This document shows, piece after piece, positions 7,095 through 15,920 of a DNA stretch of 34,058 nt (its first letter is position 1; every line of letters starts with the position of its first letter). The notes below the pieces were generated by a model. It saw nothing but the letters and a program-made list of their open reading frames with translations. It was not told the DNA's origin and made no database searches. Made by a program: the position numbers and the translations under genes. The DNA is from Glycomyces buryatensis (GTDB taxonomy: Bacteria; Actinomycetota; Actinomycetes; Mycobacteriales; Micromonosporaceae). The stretch covers positions 1 to 34,058 of the forward strand of contig NZ_STGY01000054.1 of NCBI RefSeq assembly GCF_004912275.1. Reading direction: 5' to 3'.

Positions 7095-8657
7095 TCAGAG
7101 GCGGGGAATCCAGAATCCGCAGTGGTGTCCCTCAGAGATTCGGATCGGTTCGATCGTGTCCACGGCGAACGAGGTCGCATTGTCGCGCCGGTATTCGTCC
7201 CAGCCGCCGCCCGGGTCGCCGGTCCAGGCGAATGTTCCAAAGTGTCCGGTCAGCGTGTCGGCCAGGGCCAGCTGGTCGCCGGTGGGCGGCACGGGGTCGG
7301 ACCGGTTGTCGAAGTAGTACCGGTCGTCGGCGCCGTGCCTGGCGCCCTGCGGGAATTCGGTCTCGGGCTCCTCGAGCGGCTGGGCGAACTCGTAGGCGTA
7401 CACCGGGGCGCCGTCCTCGGCCGCTTCGAGCGCCGGCAGCTGCGAGCAGGTGCCGACCAGGCCGCCGTAGTCGGTCAGCAGCGTCGCCAGTGCGAGGCTC
7501 GGTGTCGGGAACTCGTCCAGCGGGTACTTGCCGAGGATCCTCTGAGTGTCCCTTGCGCCGAACAGGTCTTCGATGATGTCCGGGTACTGCGCTGCGGTGA
7601 CCGGGTTTCCCGGCCAGACGTACGTCTTGGCGACGGCCAGGCGCGCTTCATCCTTGGTGGATCCGTGAATGAGCGGTACGTCCGCGGCCGCGCCGCTGCG
7701 CAGTGCTTCGAGCGGTTGGGTCGGCAGGGCCTCGGTGCCGGCGACCGGGAACCACGGATAGTCGGATCGGTAGCGGGTGACGTGGCCGATCTCGTCGGCC
7801 CGGTAGGGAACGAAGTCGGCCAGGTCGGCCTCGTACAGACACTCGAGGGCCTGCGCGGCGTCGGTGCAGCCGAGTTCGTTGGCCATGGCCGTGCCCCGCG
7901 ATTCGGCCTCTTCGACCGTCAGGGCCGTATTGGCGCAGCTCGCGCTCTGGACGATGGCCTTGTCGAACAGCGCTGCTGCGCCGGGTGCGGCGAGCTGGGC
8001 ACAGACGGCGTTCGCGCCACCGGACTGGCCCCAGAGGGTGACATTGCCCGGGTCGCCCCCGAAGTCGGCGATGTTCTCCTCGACCCAGCGCAGCGCCTCC
8101 TGTTGGTCGGCGAGCCCGAAGTTGCCCGCGTAGGGGTCGTCCAGGTCGGGATGGGCGAGGAATCCGAGCGCCCCGAGCCGGTAATTGGCCGTGACGACGA
8201 TGACGTCGGAGCCCTCGACGATCCGGGTCGGGTCATAGGTCGCGCCTTGGCCGCTGATGAGGCCGCCGCCGTGGAGGTACACCATGACCGGCACGGGCCC
8301 TTGAGGATCGAGTGGTGCGTCGACATTGAGGTAGAGGCAGTCTTCGCTGCCCGCGACGGGGTTGCCGGTCTGCCAGTCCGCTTGCGGGCACATCGATCCG
8401 GGCTCGGTCGCGTCGCGGATGCCGGTCCACGGCTCGACCGGTTCGGTTGCCCGCCAGCGCAGGTCGCCGACGGGTGGGGTGGCGTATGGGATGCCGAGGA
8501 ACGTGCGGTGGCCTTCGGTGACGGTGCCGCGCAACGATCCCGACGAGGTTTCGACGAGTGACGGGTCCCCGGTTTCGGCGTATGAGACGCCGGCCGTCGC
8601 CAGGACGACGGCGCCGACCAGTGCGGCCGCAAGGATTTTGAGAGATGTGGTGAACAT
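7095..8657 (-). CDS. Secreted type-B carboxylesterase
   Basis: The 520-aa alpha/beta hydrolase belongs to the carboxylesterase type B family. A signal peptide covers about residues 1-27 (FTTSLKILAAALVGAVVLA... to SYAE). Family marks are FLGIPYATPPVGDLRW, the EDCLYLNV block and the oxyanion loop HGGG (129-132). Catalytic Ser212 lies in GQSGGA, where the family usually has GESAGG; Glu337 is in TKDEAR and His441 in ARHGADD. It should cleave carboxylic esters outside the cell or at the envelope. The ATG at 8657 is chosen; a GTG at 8666 would add three residues, and no good ribosome-binding site separates them. It is a single-gene unit closed by a hairpin. Confidence 0.88.
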   Translation of the reverse strand: MFTTSLKILAAALVGAVVLATAGVSYAETGDPSLVETSSGSLRGTVTEGHRTFLGIPYATPPVGDLRWRATEPVEPWTGIRDATEPGSMCPQADWQTGNPVAGSEDCLYLNVDAPLDPQGPVPVMVYLHGGGLISGQGATYDPTRIVEGSDVIVVTANYRLGALGFLAHPDLDDPYAGNFGLADQQEALRWVEENIADFGGDPGNVTLWGQSGGANAVCAQLAAPGAAALFDKAIVQSASCANTALTVEEAESRGTAMANELGCTDAAQALECLYEADLADFVPYRADEIGHVTRYRSDYPWFPVAGTEALPTQPLEALRSGAAADVPLIHGSTKDEARLAVAKTYVWPGNPVTAAQYPDIIEDLFGARDTQRILGKYPLDEFPTPSLALATLLTDYGGLVGTCSQLPALEAAEDGAPVYAYEFAQPLEEPETEFPQGARHGADDRYYFDNRSDPVPPTGDQLALADTLTGHFGTFAWTGDPGGGWDEYRRDNATSFAVDTIEPIRISEGHHCGFWIPRL

Positions 8658-8714
8658 GGAGTCCACGCTGCCGAAGCGCGGCCGGATCCGCGTCGACTTT
8701 GGAGCGTATTCGCG

Positions 8715-9713
8715 CTACGTCGTTTCACGTATCGCGGACCCGGCCGCCTTGTACCGTTGCGCCAGTTCCGCGCAGGCGTCGATGAGTTCGGGCGGGCCGA
8801 TCACCTCGAAGTCCGCTTCGAAGGTGCCGAAGAGGGCCGCCAGGCCGATCCATGACCACGCCCCGAGGGTGAGCCGGCACCGCTTGGGGCCGAGCTCTTC
8901 GACGATCGCCCCGCCGGGCGCCCAGCGGGCGACCAGTGACGCCGACGTCTCCAGGACGGCCTCACCGTAGCATTCCCATGCGTCCGCCGTGTCGCCGCGA
9001 TCGGCCTGGCTCCGCACGTATTCGGCGAGGTCGGCCGCGGGCGGGGTGCGGGGCGAGAAGCGAAGGCCCGTCCGCATTCTGGGGGTGATGCGGTCGACGC
9101 GGAAGGTCCGCCATTCGTCGGCGTCGAGGTCCCAGGCGACGAGGTACCAGCGGCCGCTCCAGACGAGCAGGTGGTGCGGTTCGACTCGCAGCGGGGGCGC
9201 CCATGCGTCCCCTGCGGCTGCTTCGGCTGCGGCGTAGTCGAATTGGAGGACCTCCTTGCGGCGCACCGCGTCGCTGACCGCGTCGAGCGCCGTCGCGTCG
9301 ACGGGCGGCGCGAGGAACTCCCAGGAGTTGGTGACGGAGGTGACCTGCATGGTGTCGATCTTGTGGCGCAGCCCGGCGGGCATGACCTGCCGGATCGTGG
9401 TCAGCGCTCTCGCGGCGGCCTCCCGGCTGCCGGTGACGGTCTGCGGGGCGAGCTGGAGTGCCAGCGCGACGGCGACCGCTTGGTCGCCGTCGAACAGCAG
9501 CGGCGGGAGGTCGGCCCCGGCGCCGAGGCGGTACGCCGCTCCGGGGCCCTTGGTGGCGTCGACGGGATAGCCGAGCTCGCGCAGCCGGTCGATGTCCCGG
9601 CGGACGGTCCGCACGTTGACCCCGAGCCGTTCGGCCAGGTCCGGCCCGGCCCATTCGGGGCGGGACTGGAGCAGGGAGAGCAGCAGGAGCAGTCGTGCCG
9701 CGGTGTCCGTCAT
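8715..9713 (-). CDS. HTH/WYL-domain transcriptional regulator
   Basis: The 332-aa protein has a DeoR-type winged helix-turn-helix at about 5-60 (LAERLGVNVRTVRRDIDRLRELGYPV) and a WYL domain with GRWYLVAWDLD, followed by a C-terminal WCX-like region. WYL domains sense ligands, often nucleic acid fragments or small molecules. The ATG at 9713 gives the standard N-terminus of this family; the frame is open further upstream without coding character. It is divergent from the efflux gene at 9775 with only 61 bp between them, so it very probably controls that gene and itself. Confidence 0.88.
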   Translation of the reverse strand: MTDTAARLLLLLSLLQSRPEWAGPDLAERLGVNVRTVRRDIDRLRELGYPVDATKGPGAAYRLGAGADLPPLLFDGDQAVAVALALQLAPQTVTGSREAAARALTTIRQVMPAGLRHKIDTMQVTSVTNSWEFLAPPVDATALDAVSDAVRRKEVLQFDYAAAEAAAGDAWAPPLRVEPHHLLVWSGRWYLVAWDLDADEWRTFRVDRITPRMRTGLRFSPRTPPAADLAEYVRSQADRGDTADAWECYGEAVLETSASLVARWAPGGAIVEELGPKRCRLTLGAWSWIGLAALFGTFEADFEVIGPPELIDACAELAQRYKAAGSAIRETT

Positions 9714-9755
9714 CCGGCAATTCTTCCAGCAATGGCGGGCGGTACCTGTCCTCTT

Positions 9756-9769
9756 CACCGGGCACGGTG
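9756..9769. promoter_or_regulatory. Inverted repeat in the WYL regulator/efflux pump divergent promoter
   Basis: CACCG (9756-9760) and CGGTG (9765-9769) with a 4-nt spacer lie in the 61-bp divergent gap, just before the efflux ATG. It is a candidate operator for the WYL regulator. Confidence 0.35.
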
Positions 9770-9774
9770 TCGGC

Positions 9775-11253
9775 ATGACAGTTACCACCGAATCGGGCCC
9801 CCGCCCGAGCAAGCCTCCATCGCCCGCCACCGTGATCGGCGGCCGCGCGGCCGTGATCGCCGTCGTCGTCGTGCTCGTCGCGGATTTCATGGACCTGCTC
9901 GACGCCACCATCGTCAGCGTCGCCGCCCCCGATGTCATGCGCGATCTCGGGGCGGGCGAGTCCGCGCTCCAGTGGACCGTCGCTGGATACACCCTCGCCA
10001 TGGGCGCCACCCTCATCACCGGTGGCCGGGTGGGCGACCAGTTCGGGAGGCGGCGGGCGTTCCTGGTCGGCCTGGCGGGCTTCGCGATCGCGTCGGCCCT
10101 ATGCGCCCTTGCGCCGAATCCCGGGTTCCTGATCGCCACCCGCGTCCTCCAGGGCCTGGCCGGGGGCCTGATGGTCCCGCAGGTGTTCGGCGTCATCCGC
10201 TCCTCGCTCGCCCCGGGCGCTCGGGCGAAGGCGTTGGGCGCCTATGGGGCCGTGCTGAGCCTCGCGTCCGTGGCGGGGCCGCTGCTCGGCGGTTTCCTCG
10301 TCGACGCCGACCTGTTCGGTCTCGGCTGGCGCGCCATTTTCTGGGTGAACGTGCCCATCGCGGCCATCGGCATCGTCCTCGGCGCGAGGTTCCTCCCGGA
10401 CTCCCGGTCGGGTGAGCGGACGCGGCTCGACCTGCTCGGTGCCGCGCTGGGCGCCGTGGCCGCGGTGCTCATCCTGCTGCCCCTGATCCAAGGGCCCGAA
10501 TGGGACTGGCCCTGGTGGAGCTTCGCGATGATCACCGCGGGCATCGCCTGCGGGGCGGCGTTCCTGGGGTGGGAGCGTCGGGTCGCCGCGCATGGACGGC
10601 GGCCGGTCTTCGATCCAGCGCTGCTGCGGGTGCGGGCGTTCTCCGGCGGCCTGGCCGCCTCGGCGCTGTTCTTCGGCGCGATCGCGGCGTTCTTTCTCCT
10701 GTTCGCCATGTACCTCCAGATCGGCACGGGCAGAACGGCTCTGGAGACCGGGCTGGTCATCCTCCCCTACGCGATCGGCGCGCTGGTGACCTCCGGCATC
10801 GGTGTCCAGTTCGCGACGAAGGCCGGTCGCGCCCTGCTGATCGGCGGTTCGCTGGTGCTCGCCGCGTCCCAGCTGCTGCTCATGTTCATCGTCCGCGCCG
10901 ATCCGGACCCCGGCTACTGGCTGCTGGCGCTGCCGCTGTTCATCGGGGGCCTCGGGCTCGGTCTGACCTCGCCGTCGCTGATCAATGTCATCCTGGCCGG
11001 TGTCCCCGGCCGGGACGCCGGTTCGGCGGGGGCGGTGCTCACCACCGTCAGCCAGATCGGCAGCGCGACCGGCGTCGCTCTGCTCGGCGCGATCTTCTTC
11101 GAAACGCTCGACGACGCCTTCGCTTTGGGCGCAGCGGGTCTCGACGGATACGGGGACGCGTTCCTGGCGATCATGCCGTGGCAGATCGGGTTCTATGTGG
11201 CCGCGGCGGCGCTCATGCTGCTGCTTCCGAAACGCGCCGCGTCCGGGGCCTGA
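9775..11253 (+). CDS. DHA2-type MFS multidrug efflux transporter
   Basis: The 492-aa protein has about 14 membrane segments, as in the EmrB/QacA (DHA2) drug:proton antiporters. Visible marks are the DFMDLLDATIVSVAAP first helix (motif D1), GGRVGDQFGRRR (motif A), RVLQGLAGGLM, and the antiporter motif C region GAVLSLASVAGPLLGG. It should export a toxic or signalling compound using the proton gradient; the substrate is unknown. The ATG at 9775 is chosen because the 61 codons upstream run over the regulator start. No clear ribosome-binding site precedes it, so leaderless translation is possible. Confidence 0.9.
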   Translation: MTVTTESGPRPSKPPSPATVIGGRAAVIAVVVVLVADFMDLLDATIVSVAAPDVMRDLGAGESALQWTVAGYTLAMGATLITGGRVGDQFGRRRAFLVGLAGFAIASALCALAPNPGFLIATRVLQGLAGGLMVPQVFGVIRSSLAPGARAKALGAYGAVLSLASVAGPLLGGFLVDADLFGLGWRAIFWVNVPIAAIGIVLGARFLPDSRSGERTRLDLLGAALGAVAAVLILLPLIQGPEWDWPWWSFAMITAGIACGAAFLGWERRVAAHGRRPVFDPALLRVRAFSGGLAASALFFGAIAAFFLLFAMYLQIGTGRTALETGLVILPYAIGALVTSGIGVQFATKAGRALLIGGSLVLAASQLLLMFIVRADPDPGYWLLALPLFIGGLGLGLTSPSLINVILAGVPGRDAGSAGAVLTTVSQIGSATGVALLGAIFFETLDDAFALGAAGLDGYGDAFLAIMPWQIGFYVAAAALMLLLPKRAASGA

Positions 11254-11336
11254 CTCGATGTGTGCCCCGCACCTACGGCGCGAGCCGCAGGGTCTTCGGG
11301 TTGATGCAGCAGTGCGGGCGCGGCCGCTCGGTGTCC

Positions 11337-12929
11337 TCAGAGGATTTCAAGGTTGGCCATCATGCCCATGTCCTCGTGTTCGGCATTGTGGCAGTGGAAG
11401 AGGAAGCGGCCGCGGTAGGCGTCGAAGCGGGTGATGATCTCGGCGGACTCCCCCGGACGCAGGGAGACAGTGTCCTTCAGGCCCGCGTCGTGCGGCAGCG
11501 GTTCGCCGCCGCCGCGCGTCAGGACGCGGAACCCGACCAGATGCAGATGGATCGGGTGGTGGACGTCGGCGACGAGCCGCCAGATCTCGATATCGCCGTG
11601 GCGGGCGGTGACATCGGTGCGGCCGGGGTCGAACGGCAGGCCGTCGATGAGCCAGCCGTGGCGCCCGTCCATGCGGCCCGCGCGGAACGCGAAGTCGCGC
11701 ACCACGGCCGCCTCGGATCGATCCCATTCAGGGAGGTCATCGGCGAGCATCTCGGGGATCGGCGCGCCGGATCCCTCGCGCACCACCTTGAACTGCATGA
11801 CGTCGGCGCAGCGGCCGGTGCCGAGCCGGTTGGCCAGCCGCACCTTGGCGCCGACCGGCAGGTCCCCGAAGTCGATCAGGAGGTCGTACCGTTCGGCGGG
11901 GCCGATAGGCAGGCTCTCGTGCCGCACCGGGGCCGCGAGCAGGCCCTGGTCGGCGCCGATCTGGACGAGCAGCAGCCTCCGGCCGTCGTCGGCGATGGCC
12001 TCGAGTTCGTAGTGCCTCGCGTTGGAGCCGTTGAGGACCCGCAGCCGGTAGAGCCCGGTGTCCACTTCATACTCGGGCCACGGCGCGCCATTAACGAGGA
12101 TGACGTCGCCGAGGACGCCCGCGAGGTACGGCTCCTCGACGCCGATCTCGCCGGTCAGCGTGGAGTCGAGCGAGGGGTAGGCCAGCTGCCCGTCGGCGTC
12201 GAAGGCGCGGTCGGCGATCATCAGCGGCACCTCGTGGTCGCCGCCGGGCAGGTCGAGGGCGTCCTCGACGTCGTCGCGCACGAAGTGCAGCCCGGCCAGC
12301 CCCCGCCAGATCGCCGGAGCGGTGAAGTCCATCCGGTGGTCGTGGTACCAGAGCATCGTCGCGCGCTGGTCGAGCGGGAACCCGTACTCGCGCTCCACAT
12401 CGGAGACCACCGCCCGCTCGTCCGACATGCCGTGCCCGCCATGGCCACCGGAACGCTCCGGCTCGGTCCATCCGGCGGGGAGCACCAGGTCGGTCGGGTA
12501 CCCGTCGGAGTCGGCCGGGGTGCGCCCGCCGTGGAGGTGGACGACGGTGGGCACCGGCAGTTCGTTGCGGTGCGCCACGGTGACGTGGCGGCCGCGCTGG
12601 GACTCGATCGTGGGTCCGGGGAACGACCCGTCGTATGTCCATAGTCGAGTTGAGATGCCGGGCAGGATCTCGGCGTCGACCTCGCGCTGCACGATCTCGT
12701 ACCGTTCCTCATCGGCCCCGGACTCCACGGGCGCGAGGACCGACGGGATCGGCAGCGGCACCGAGAACGCCTGGGGCAGCGGCACTTCGCTGCGCAGCTG
12801 CGCCCCGGTCTCGGCGGGGCGCCGCGCCCATCCGGCCGACAGGGCGAGACCTGAGGCGGCTACGAGTCCGAGTCCCGCGCCGATACCCAGCATCCGCCGC
12901 CGCGAGACCGGCGTCCTCCGCTCAGCCAT
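11337..12929 (-). CDS. Tat-exported multicopper oxidase
   Basis: The 530-aa protein begins with a twin-arginine signal (SRRRMLG and a hydrophobic stretch to about 33). All copper-ligand motifs are present: HLHGG (131-135), WYHDH (194-198), HPIHLH (458-463) and HCHNAEHEDMGM (512-523), giving the type 1 Cys513, His518 and Met523 plus the trinuclear centre. It resembles CotA/FtsP/bilirubin-oxidase-type enzymes that oxidise phenols or metal ions while reducing oxygen to water. A small His/Gly-rich insert (SGGHGGHGM, about 160-168) could bind extra copper. Its start overlaps the end of the membrane protein gene upstream by 8 bp, so the two are one operon, likely under the divergent LysR regulator. 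Confidence 0.9.
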   Translation of the reverse strand: MAERRTPVSRRRMLGIGAGLGLVAASGLALSAGWARRPAETGAQLRSEVPLPQAFSVPLPIPSVLAPVESGADEERYEIVQREVDAEILPGISTRLWTYDGSFPGPTIESQRGRHVTVAHRNELPVPTVVHLHGGRTPADSDGYPTDLVLPAGWTEPERSGGHGGHGMSDERAVVSDVEREYGFPLDQRATMLWYHDHRMDFTAPAIWRGLAGLHFVRDDVEDALDLPGGDHEVPLMIADRAFDADGQLAYPSLDSTLTGEIGVEEPYLAGVLGDVILVNGAPWPEYEVDTGLYRLRVLNGSNARHYELEAIADDGRRLLLVQIGADQGLLAAPVRHESLPIGPAERYDLLIDFGDLPVGAKVRLANRLGTGRCADVMQFKVVREGSGAPIPEMLADDLPEWDRSEAAVVRDFAFRAGRMDGRHGWLIDGLPFDPGRTDVTARHGDIEIWRLVADVHHPIHLHLVGFRVLTRGGGEPLPHDAGLKDTVSLRPGESAEIITRFDAYRGRFLFHCHNAEHEDMGMMANLEIL

Positions 12930-13380
12930 CGGTGCGCACCGCCTTGCGGCGGCGCGGCAGGGGCCGCATCCACACCGCCGCGAACACCGCGGCGATCCCC
13001 GCGACCAGTGCCACGCCCAACGGGAAGTGCAGCCACAGCGCGCCGTCCAGGCCCGCGAAATACTGCGCGGTCGCCCCAATGGTCAGTGCGACCGAGGCCC
13101 AGAACGGCCACGCCCGGCGCGCCCGGATCCAGACCGCGACGGCGGCACCGATCTGCGCGATGCCGATGAAGGACACCAGGTCCGCGCCGATCACGTGCCA
13201 CGAGAGCCCGTCGAAGTCGCCGCTGAGGTACACCCCGGCGAACACCGGTTGGGCGAATCCCGCGACCAGGTGCGCGGTCGCGACCGCACGTAGCACCCAG
13301 CCGCTGACCGCCGTGCGCTCACGCTCGGGAGGGGCCTGATCCGCCGCCACGGGTTCGGCAGCCGTCGATTGCAGTTCCAT
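12922..13380 (-). CDS. Small four-helix membrane protein coupled to the multicopper oxidase
   Basis: The 152-aa protein has a hydrophilic N-terminus (1-27), four membrane helices (about 28-50, 62-84, 90-108 and 116-138) and a basic tail. Helices carry His residues (AHLVAGFAQP, SWHVIGAD, LWLHFPLG), which could hold heme or copper, but no family is recognised. It overlaps the oxidase start by 8 bp, implying translational coupling and a shared role, perhaps in copper delivery or electron transfer. The gene pair is divergent from the LysR gene. Confidence 0.75.
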   Translation of the reverse strand: MELQSTAAEPVAADQAPPERERTAVSGWVLRAVATAHLVAGFAQPVFAGVYLSGDFDGLSWHVIGADLVSFIGIAQIGAAVAVWIRARRAWPFWASVALTIGATAQYFAGLDGALWLHFPLGVALVAGIAAVFAAVWMRPLPRRRKAVRTDG

Positions 13381-13393
13381 GGAACCCAGATTA

Positions 13394-13412
13394 TGACTGT
13401 GGAGTTAAGTCA
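13394..13412. promoter_or_regulatory. Inverted repeat in the LysR/oxidase divergent promoter
   Basis: TGACT (13394-13398) and AGTCA (13408-13412) are perfect inverted arms with a 9-nt spacer, inside the AT-richer 85-bp gap between the membrane protein start and the LysR start. It is a likely LysR binding site. Confidence 0.45.
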
Positions 13413-13465
13413 GCAAAGACCAATATCGCTATGCTGTTATAACCGTTTCGGCATGAGAGGAACCC

Positions 13466-14344
13466 ATGGAGCTCAATGGACTACGCCAGTTCCTCGCGGT
13501 CGCCCGCGCCGGGCACCTCAGCCGCGCCGCCGCCGAACTGCGCGTCGCCCAGCCCTCGCTGAGCCGCACCATCGCCCGCCTCGAAACCGAGCTCGGCACT
13601 CCCCTGTTCGATCGGGCGGGCCGGTTGCAGCTCAACGACACCGGCAAGATCTTCGCCGACCACGTCGAACGCGCCCTCGGGGAACTGGAGGCGGGCCGCC
13701 GCGCGGTCGCCCAGGCCCTGGACAGCGGCCCGGGCGGCGTCCGGCTCGCCTCGGAGACCTTCCTGCCCCTCACCGGTCCGCTCGCCGCGTTCAAGGCCGC
13801 GCACCCGGACATCGACATCCAGCTCCACCAGATGTCGACGAGCGAGATGGAGCAGGCCCTGCGCGCCCAGGAGGTCGACCTCTGCCTGGCCTCGCAGGCG
13901 GTCAACGCGCCGCGGATCACCTCGGAAGTCGTCCACGTCGAACGGGTCTGGCTCGCGACGCCGCCGGGACACCGCCTCGCCGGCGCGGCCGAGGTGCGGA
14001 TCGAAGACCTCGCCGACGAACCGTTCGTCACCACCAGGCCCGGCCAATGGCAGCGACGCCACCTCGAATGGCTGTTCTCGGACCGCAACCTCGAGCCGCG
14101 CATCATCTGCGAGACCGACGAGCCCGCCGCCACCTACGCGCTCGTCCGAGCCGGGCTCGGGCTGTGCCTGTTCCCAACGATCGCCCGCCAGGGCGGTTTC
14201 GAGGAGGGCGTCTCCTGGGTCGGCATCGACCACCCGCACTGCAACCGGACCCTGAGTCTCCATTGGACGAGCGACGACAACCTGTCCGCGGCCGCGCGCC
14301 TCATGCGGTCGCAGATCACCGAGTGGGACTGGGACATCGCTTAG
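13466..14344 (+). CDS. LysR-family transcriptional regulator
   Basis: The 292-aa protein has the standard LysR winged helix-turn-helix at 1-60 (LRQFLAVARAGHLSRAAAELRVAQPSL) and a two-lobed substrate-binding effector domain from about 88 on. GAGAGGAA, 3 bp before the ATG, is the ribosome-binding site. LysR genes usually control the divergent neighbour; here that is the membrane protein/multicopper oxidase operon, and the inverted repeat between them supports this. The effector is unknown. Confidence 0.92.
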   Translation: MELNGLRQFLAVARAGHLSRAAAELRVAQPSLSRTIARLETELGTPLFDRAGRLQLNDTGKIFADHVERALGELEAGRRAVAQALDSGPGGVRLASETFLPLTGPLAAFKAAHPDIDIQLHQMSTSEMEQALRAQEVDLCLASQAVNAPRITSEVVHVERVWLATPPGHRLAGAAEVRIEDLADEPFVTTRPGQWQRRHLEWLFSDRNLEPRIICETDEPAATYALVRAGLGLCLFPTIARQGGFEEGVSWVGIDHPHCNRTLSLHWTSDDNLSAAARLMRSQITEWDWDIA

Positions 14345-14365
14345 GGAGTGCTCGAACCCGCGAAA

Positions 14366-14409
14366 CCGCCGTGTCGCAAGGACCTTCGCGGTTCCTTGCG
14401 ACACGGCGG
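14366..14409. terminator. Perfect 17-bp bidirectional hairpin terminator
   Basis: CCGCCGTGTCGCAAGGA (14366-14382) is exactly complementary to 14393-14409, with a 10-nt loop. It lies between the convergent ends of the LysR gene (14344) and the small minus-strand gene (14428), 21 and 18 bp from the stop codons. Confidence 0.8.
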
Positions 14410-14427
14410 CGCGCCGTCGCATGCCGA

Positions 14428-14838
14428 TCAGGCGGCGTCGAGGGCGGCGGTGATCTTGCGGGTCATCTCGGCCATGGTCGGGCTGGGCGCGCCCTTGTGG
14501 GCCCGGGTGGCCGCCTCGATCGCGACCAGGACGGTGGAGCGGAAGTTGTCGACCTCCGCCGCGTCCTGCTCCTTGAGGATGGCGACCGACGCGGTCAGCG
14601 CCGGCAGCACCTGGTCGGCCAGGGCCGCACTGGACTTGTGGTCGAGCTTGAAGTCCTTCTGCTTCTCGGCCAGGACATGCCCGGTCAATCCCGTGGCCGA
14701 GGCCAGCGCGAGCGAGCCGTCGGTGGCGACCTTGTGGGCCGAACCGGCGATCCCGGCGTAGGACATGAGCGTCACGGCGCCGAAGGCGGCGGTGCGGAGG
14801 GTGGACTTGTTCTCGGCGGTGAGAGTAACGATCGACAT
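14428..14838 (-). CDS. Small protein of unknown function
   Basis: The 136-aa protein is mostly helical. It has a hydrophobic stretch near residues 14-45 (AAFGAVTLMSYAGIAGSAH...), then a more soluble helical part and an Ala-rich end (KITAALDAA). AAGGA sits 8 bp before the ATG at 14838 and decides the start; the frame extends upstream without coding character. It stands alone between two terminating regions. No family is recognised and no catalytic motif is visible. Confidence 0.65.
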   Translation of the reverse strand: MSIVTLTAENKSTLRTAAFGAVTLMSYAGIAGSAHKVATDGSLALASATGLTGHVLAEKQKDFKLDHKSSAALADQVLPALTASVAILKEQDAAEVDNFRSTVLVAIEAATRAHKGAPSPTMAEMTRKITAALDAA

Positions 14839-14951
14839 GATGTGTTCCTTTGCGGTTGTGCGGTTTTCGTTGATGAGGCAACTATGGGCACCGCCCCTGA
14901 CACCGCACTGACGTCGCCCTGACAGGGCCGCTGTCACGGCGTTCTACCTGT

Positions 14952-15824
14952 TCACCGCCCGACGAGGCGGGCGCTCTCGTCCCAGAGTCGGTCGCACCGC
15001 GCCGGGTCGGTGGTGTGCGGCGCGGTGGCGACGGCCTTGCGTTTGACGAAGAACTGCCCGGTGACCCCGTCGAGTTCCGGTGCGGTCGCCAGCCAGGTCG
15101 GCGTGTCGGCGCCCGCCTCGGGGCCGCCCGGCGAGAACAGCAGCTGCGAGATCGCCCCGAATGCCCGCAGCAGGCCACGGTTGTGTTTGAGGCCCAACCT
15201 GGTTCCCCGGATGATGCCGGGGTGCGCGCCATTGACCGTGATCGCGGTGCCGCGGAGCCGACTGGCCAGGGCGTAGACGAACATGGCGTTCATGTTCTTG
15301 GTGCGCGCGTAAGCGGTGAACGGCTGGAAACTGCGCACCGCGCCGAGGCCCCGGCTGGTGTTCCGTTCCAGGTCGTCGACGTCGATCGGCACTCGTGCCA
15401 GCGCCCGCGGCGAGCCGCCGACCACCACGAATCGCGCGCGCCGGGCGCCGATGGGCTCGACCAGTGAGTTCAGCAGCACGTAGGGCGCGAGGTGGTTGGT
15501 GGCCAGGGTCCGTTGCAGCCCTTCGGGGGTGTGGTCGGCGATATCGGCGATGACCGCGGCATTGCAGACCACGACGTCCGGGGGCGGGTCGGCCAGGCGC
15601 TCGGCGAGGCCGCGGACCTCGCTGAGCAGCGACAGGTCGGCGTGTTCGGGCCGCACGTCGGCGTCCGGGACGTCGGCGAGGATGCGCCGCCGTGACTGGT
15701 CGAGCCGTTCCTCACTGCGGCCGACGAGGACGACCCGCATCCCCGCTGCCGCGAGATCGCGGGCGATCGCCTCGCCGATGCCGGAGGTGGCTCCGGTGAC
15801 CACGGCATTCTTTACCGAAGGCAT
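14952..15824 (-). CDS. Short-chain dehydrogenase/reductase
   Basis: The 290-aa SDR has the cofactor motif TGATSGIG (10-17) and the catalytic tetrad N110, S138, Y172 and K176 (YARTK). NAA at 88-90 replaces the usual NAG. Length and the HPGIIRGTRLG segment resemble retinol-dehydrogenase-like SDRs, which reduce carbonyls with NADPH. A strong GGAAGGGAA site precedes the ATG. It is divergent from a TetR gene, and the two palindromic operators between them suggest it is the regulated target. Confidence 0.88.
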   Translation of the reverse strand: MPSVKNAVVTGATSGIGEAIARDLAAAGMRVVLVGRSEERLDQSRRRILADVPDADVRPEHADLSLLSEVRGLAERLADPPPDVVVCNAAVIADIADHTPEGLQRTLATNHLAPYVLLNSLVEPIGARRARFVVVGGSPRALARVPIDVDDLERNTSRGLGAVRSFQPFTAYARTKNMNAMFVYALASRLRGTAITVNGAHPGIIRGTRLGLKHNRGLLRAFGAISQLLFSPGGPEAGADTPTWLATAPELDGVTGQFFVKRKAVATAPHTTDPARCDRLWDESARLVGR

Positions 15825-15861
15825 TGGGTCACTTCCCTTCCAATTCGCTGAAGATCGAATG

Positions 15862-15884
15862 TTAGGTTGATGTCGTCAACCTAA
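15862..15884. promoter_or_regulatory. TetR operator 1
   Basis: TTAGGTTGA (15862-15870) and TCAACCTAA (15876-15884) are perfect 9-bp arms around a 5-nt spacer. It lies 38 bp before the SDR start, in the SDR/TetR divergent gap. Confidence 0.8.
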
Positions 15885-15891
15885 TCCAGCA

Positions 15892-15908
15892 GGTTGACGT
15901 TGTCAACC
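15892..15908. promoter_or_regulatory. TetR operator 2
   Basis: GGTTGAC (15892-15898) and GTCAACC (15902-15908) are perfect 7-bp arms around GTT. The core GTTGA...TCAAC matches operator 1, with centres 27 bp apart. It ends 12 bp before the likely TetR ATG, so it should also give autoregulation. Confidence 0.8.
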
Positions 15909-15920
15909 ATGGAAGAAACA

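Noticed and set aside
11273..11350. 25-codon minus-strand ORF after the multicopper oxidase encoding a His-Cys-Cys peptide
   Set aside because: It has a TTG start inside the oxidase end and no separate ribosome-binding site; too short and unsupported, though a copper-binding peptide would be interesting.
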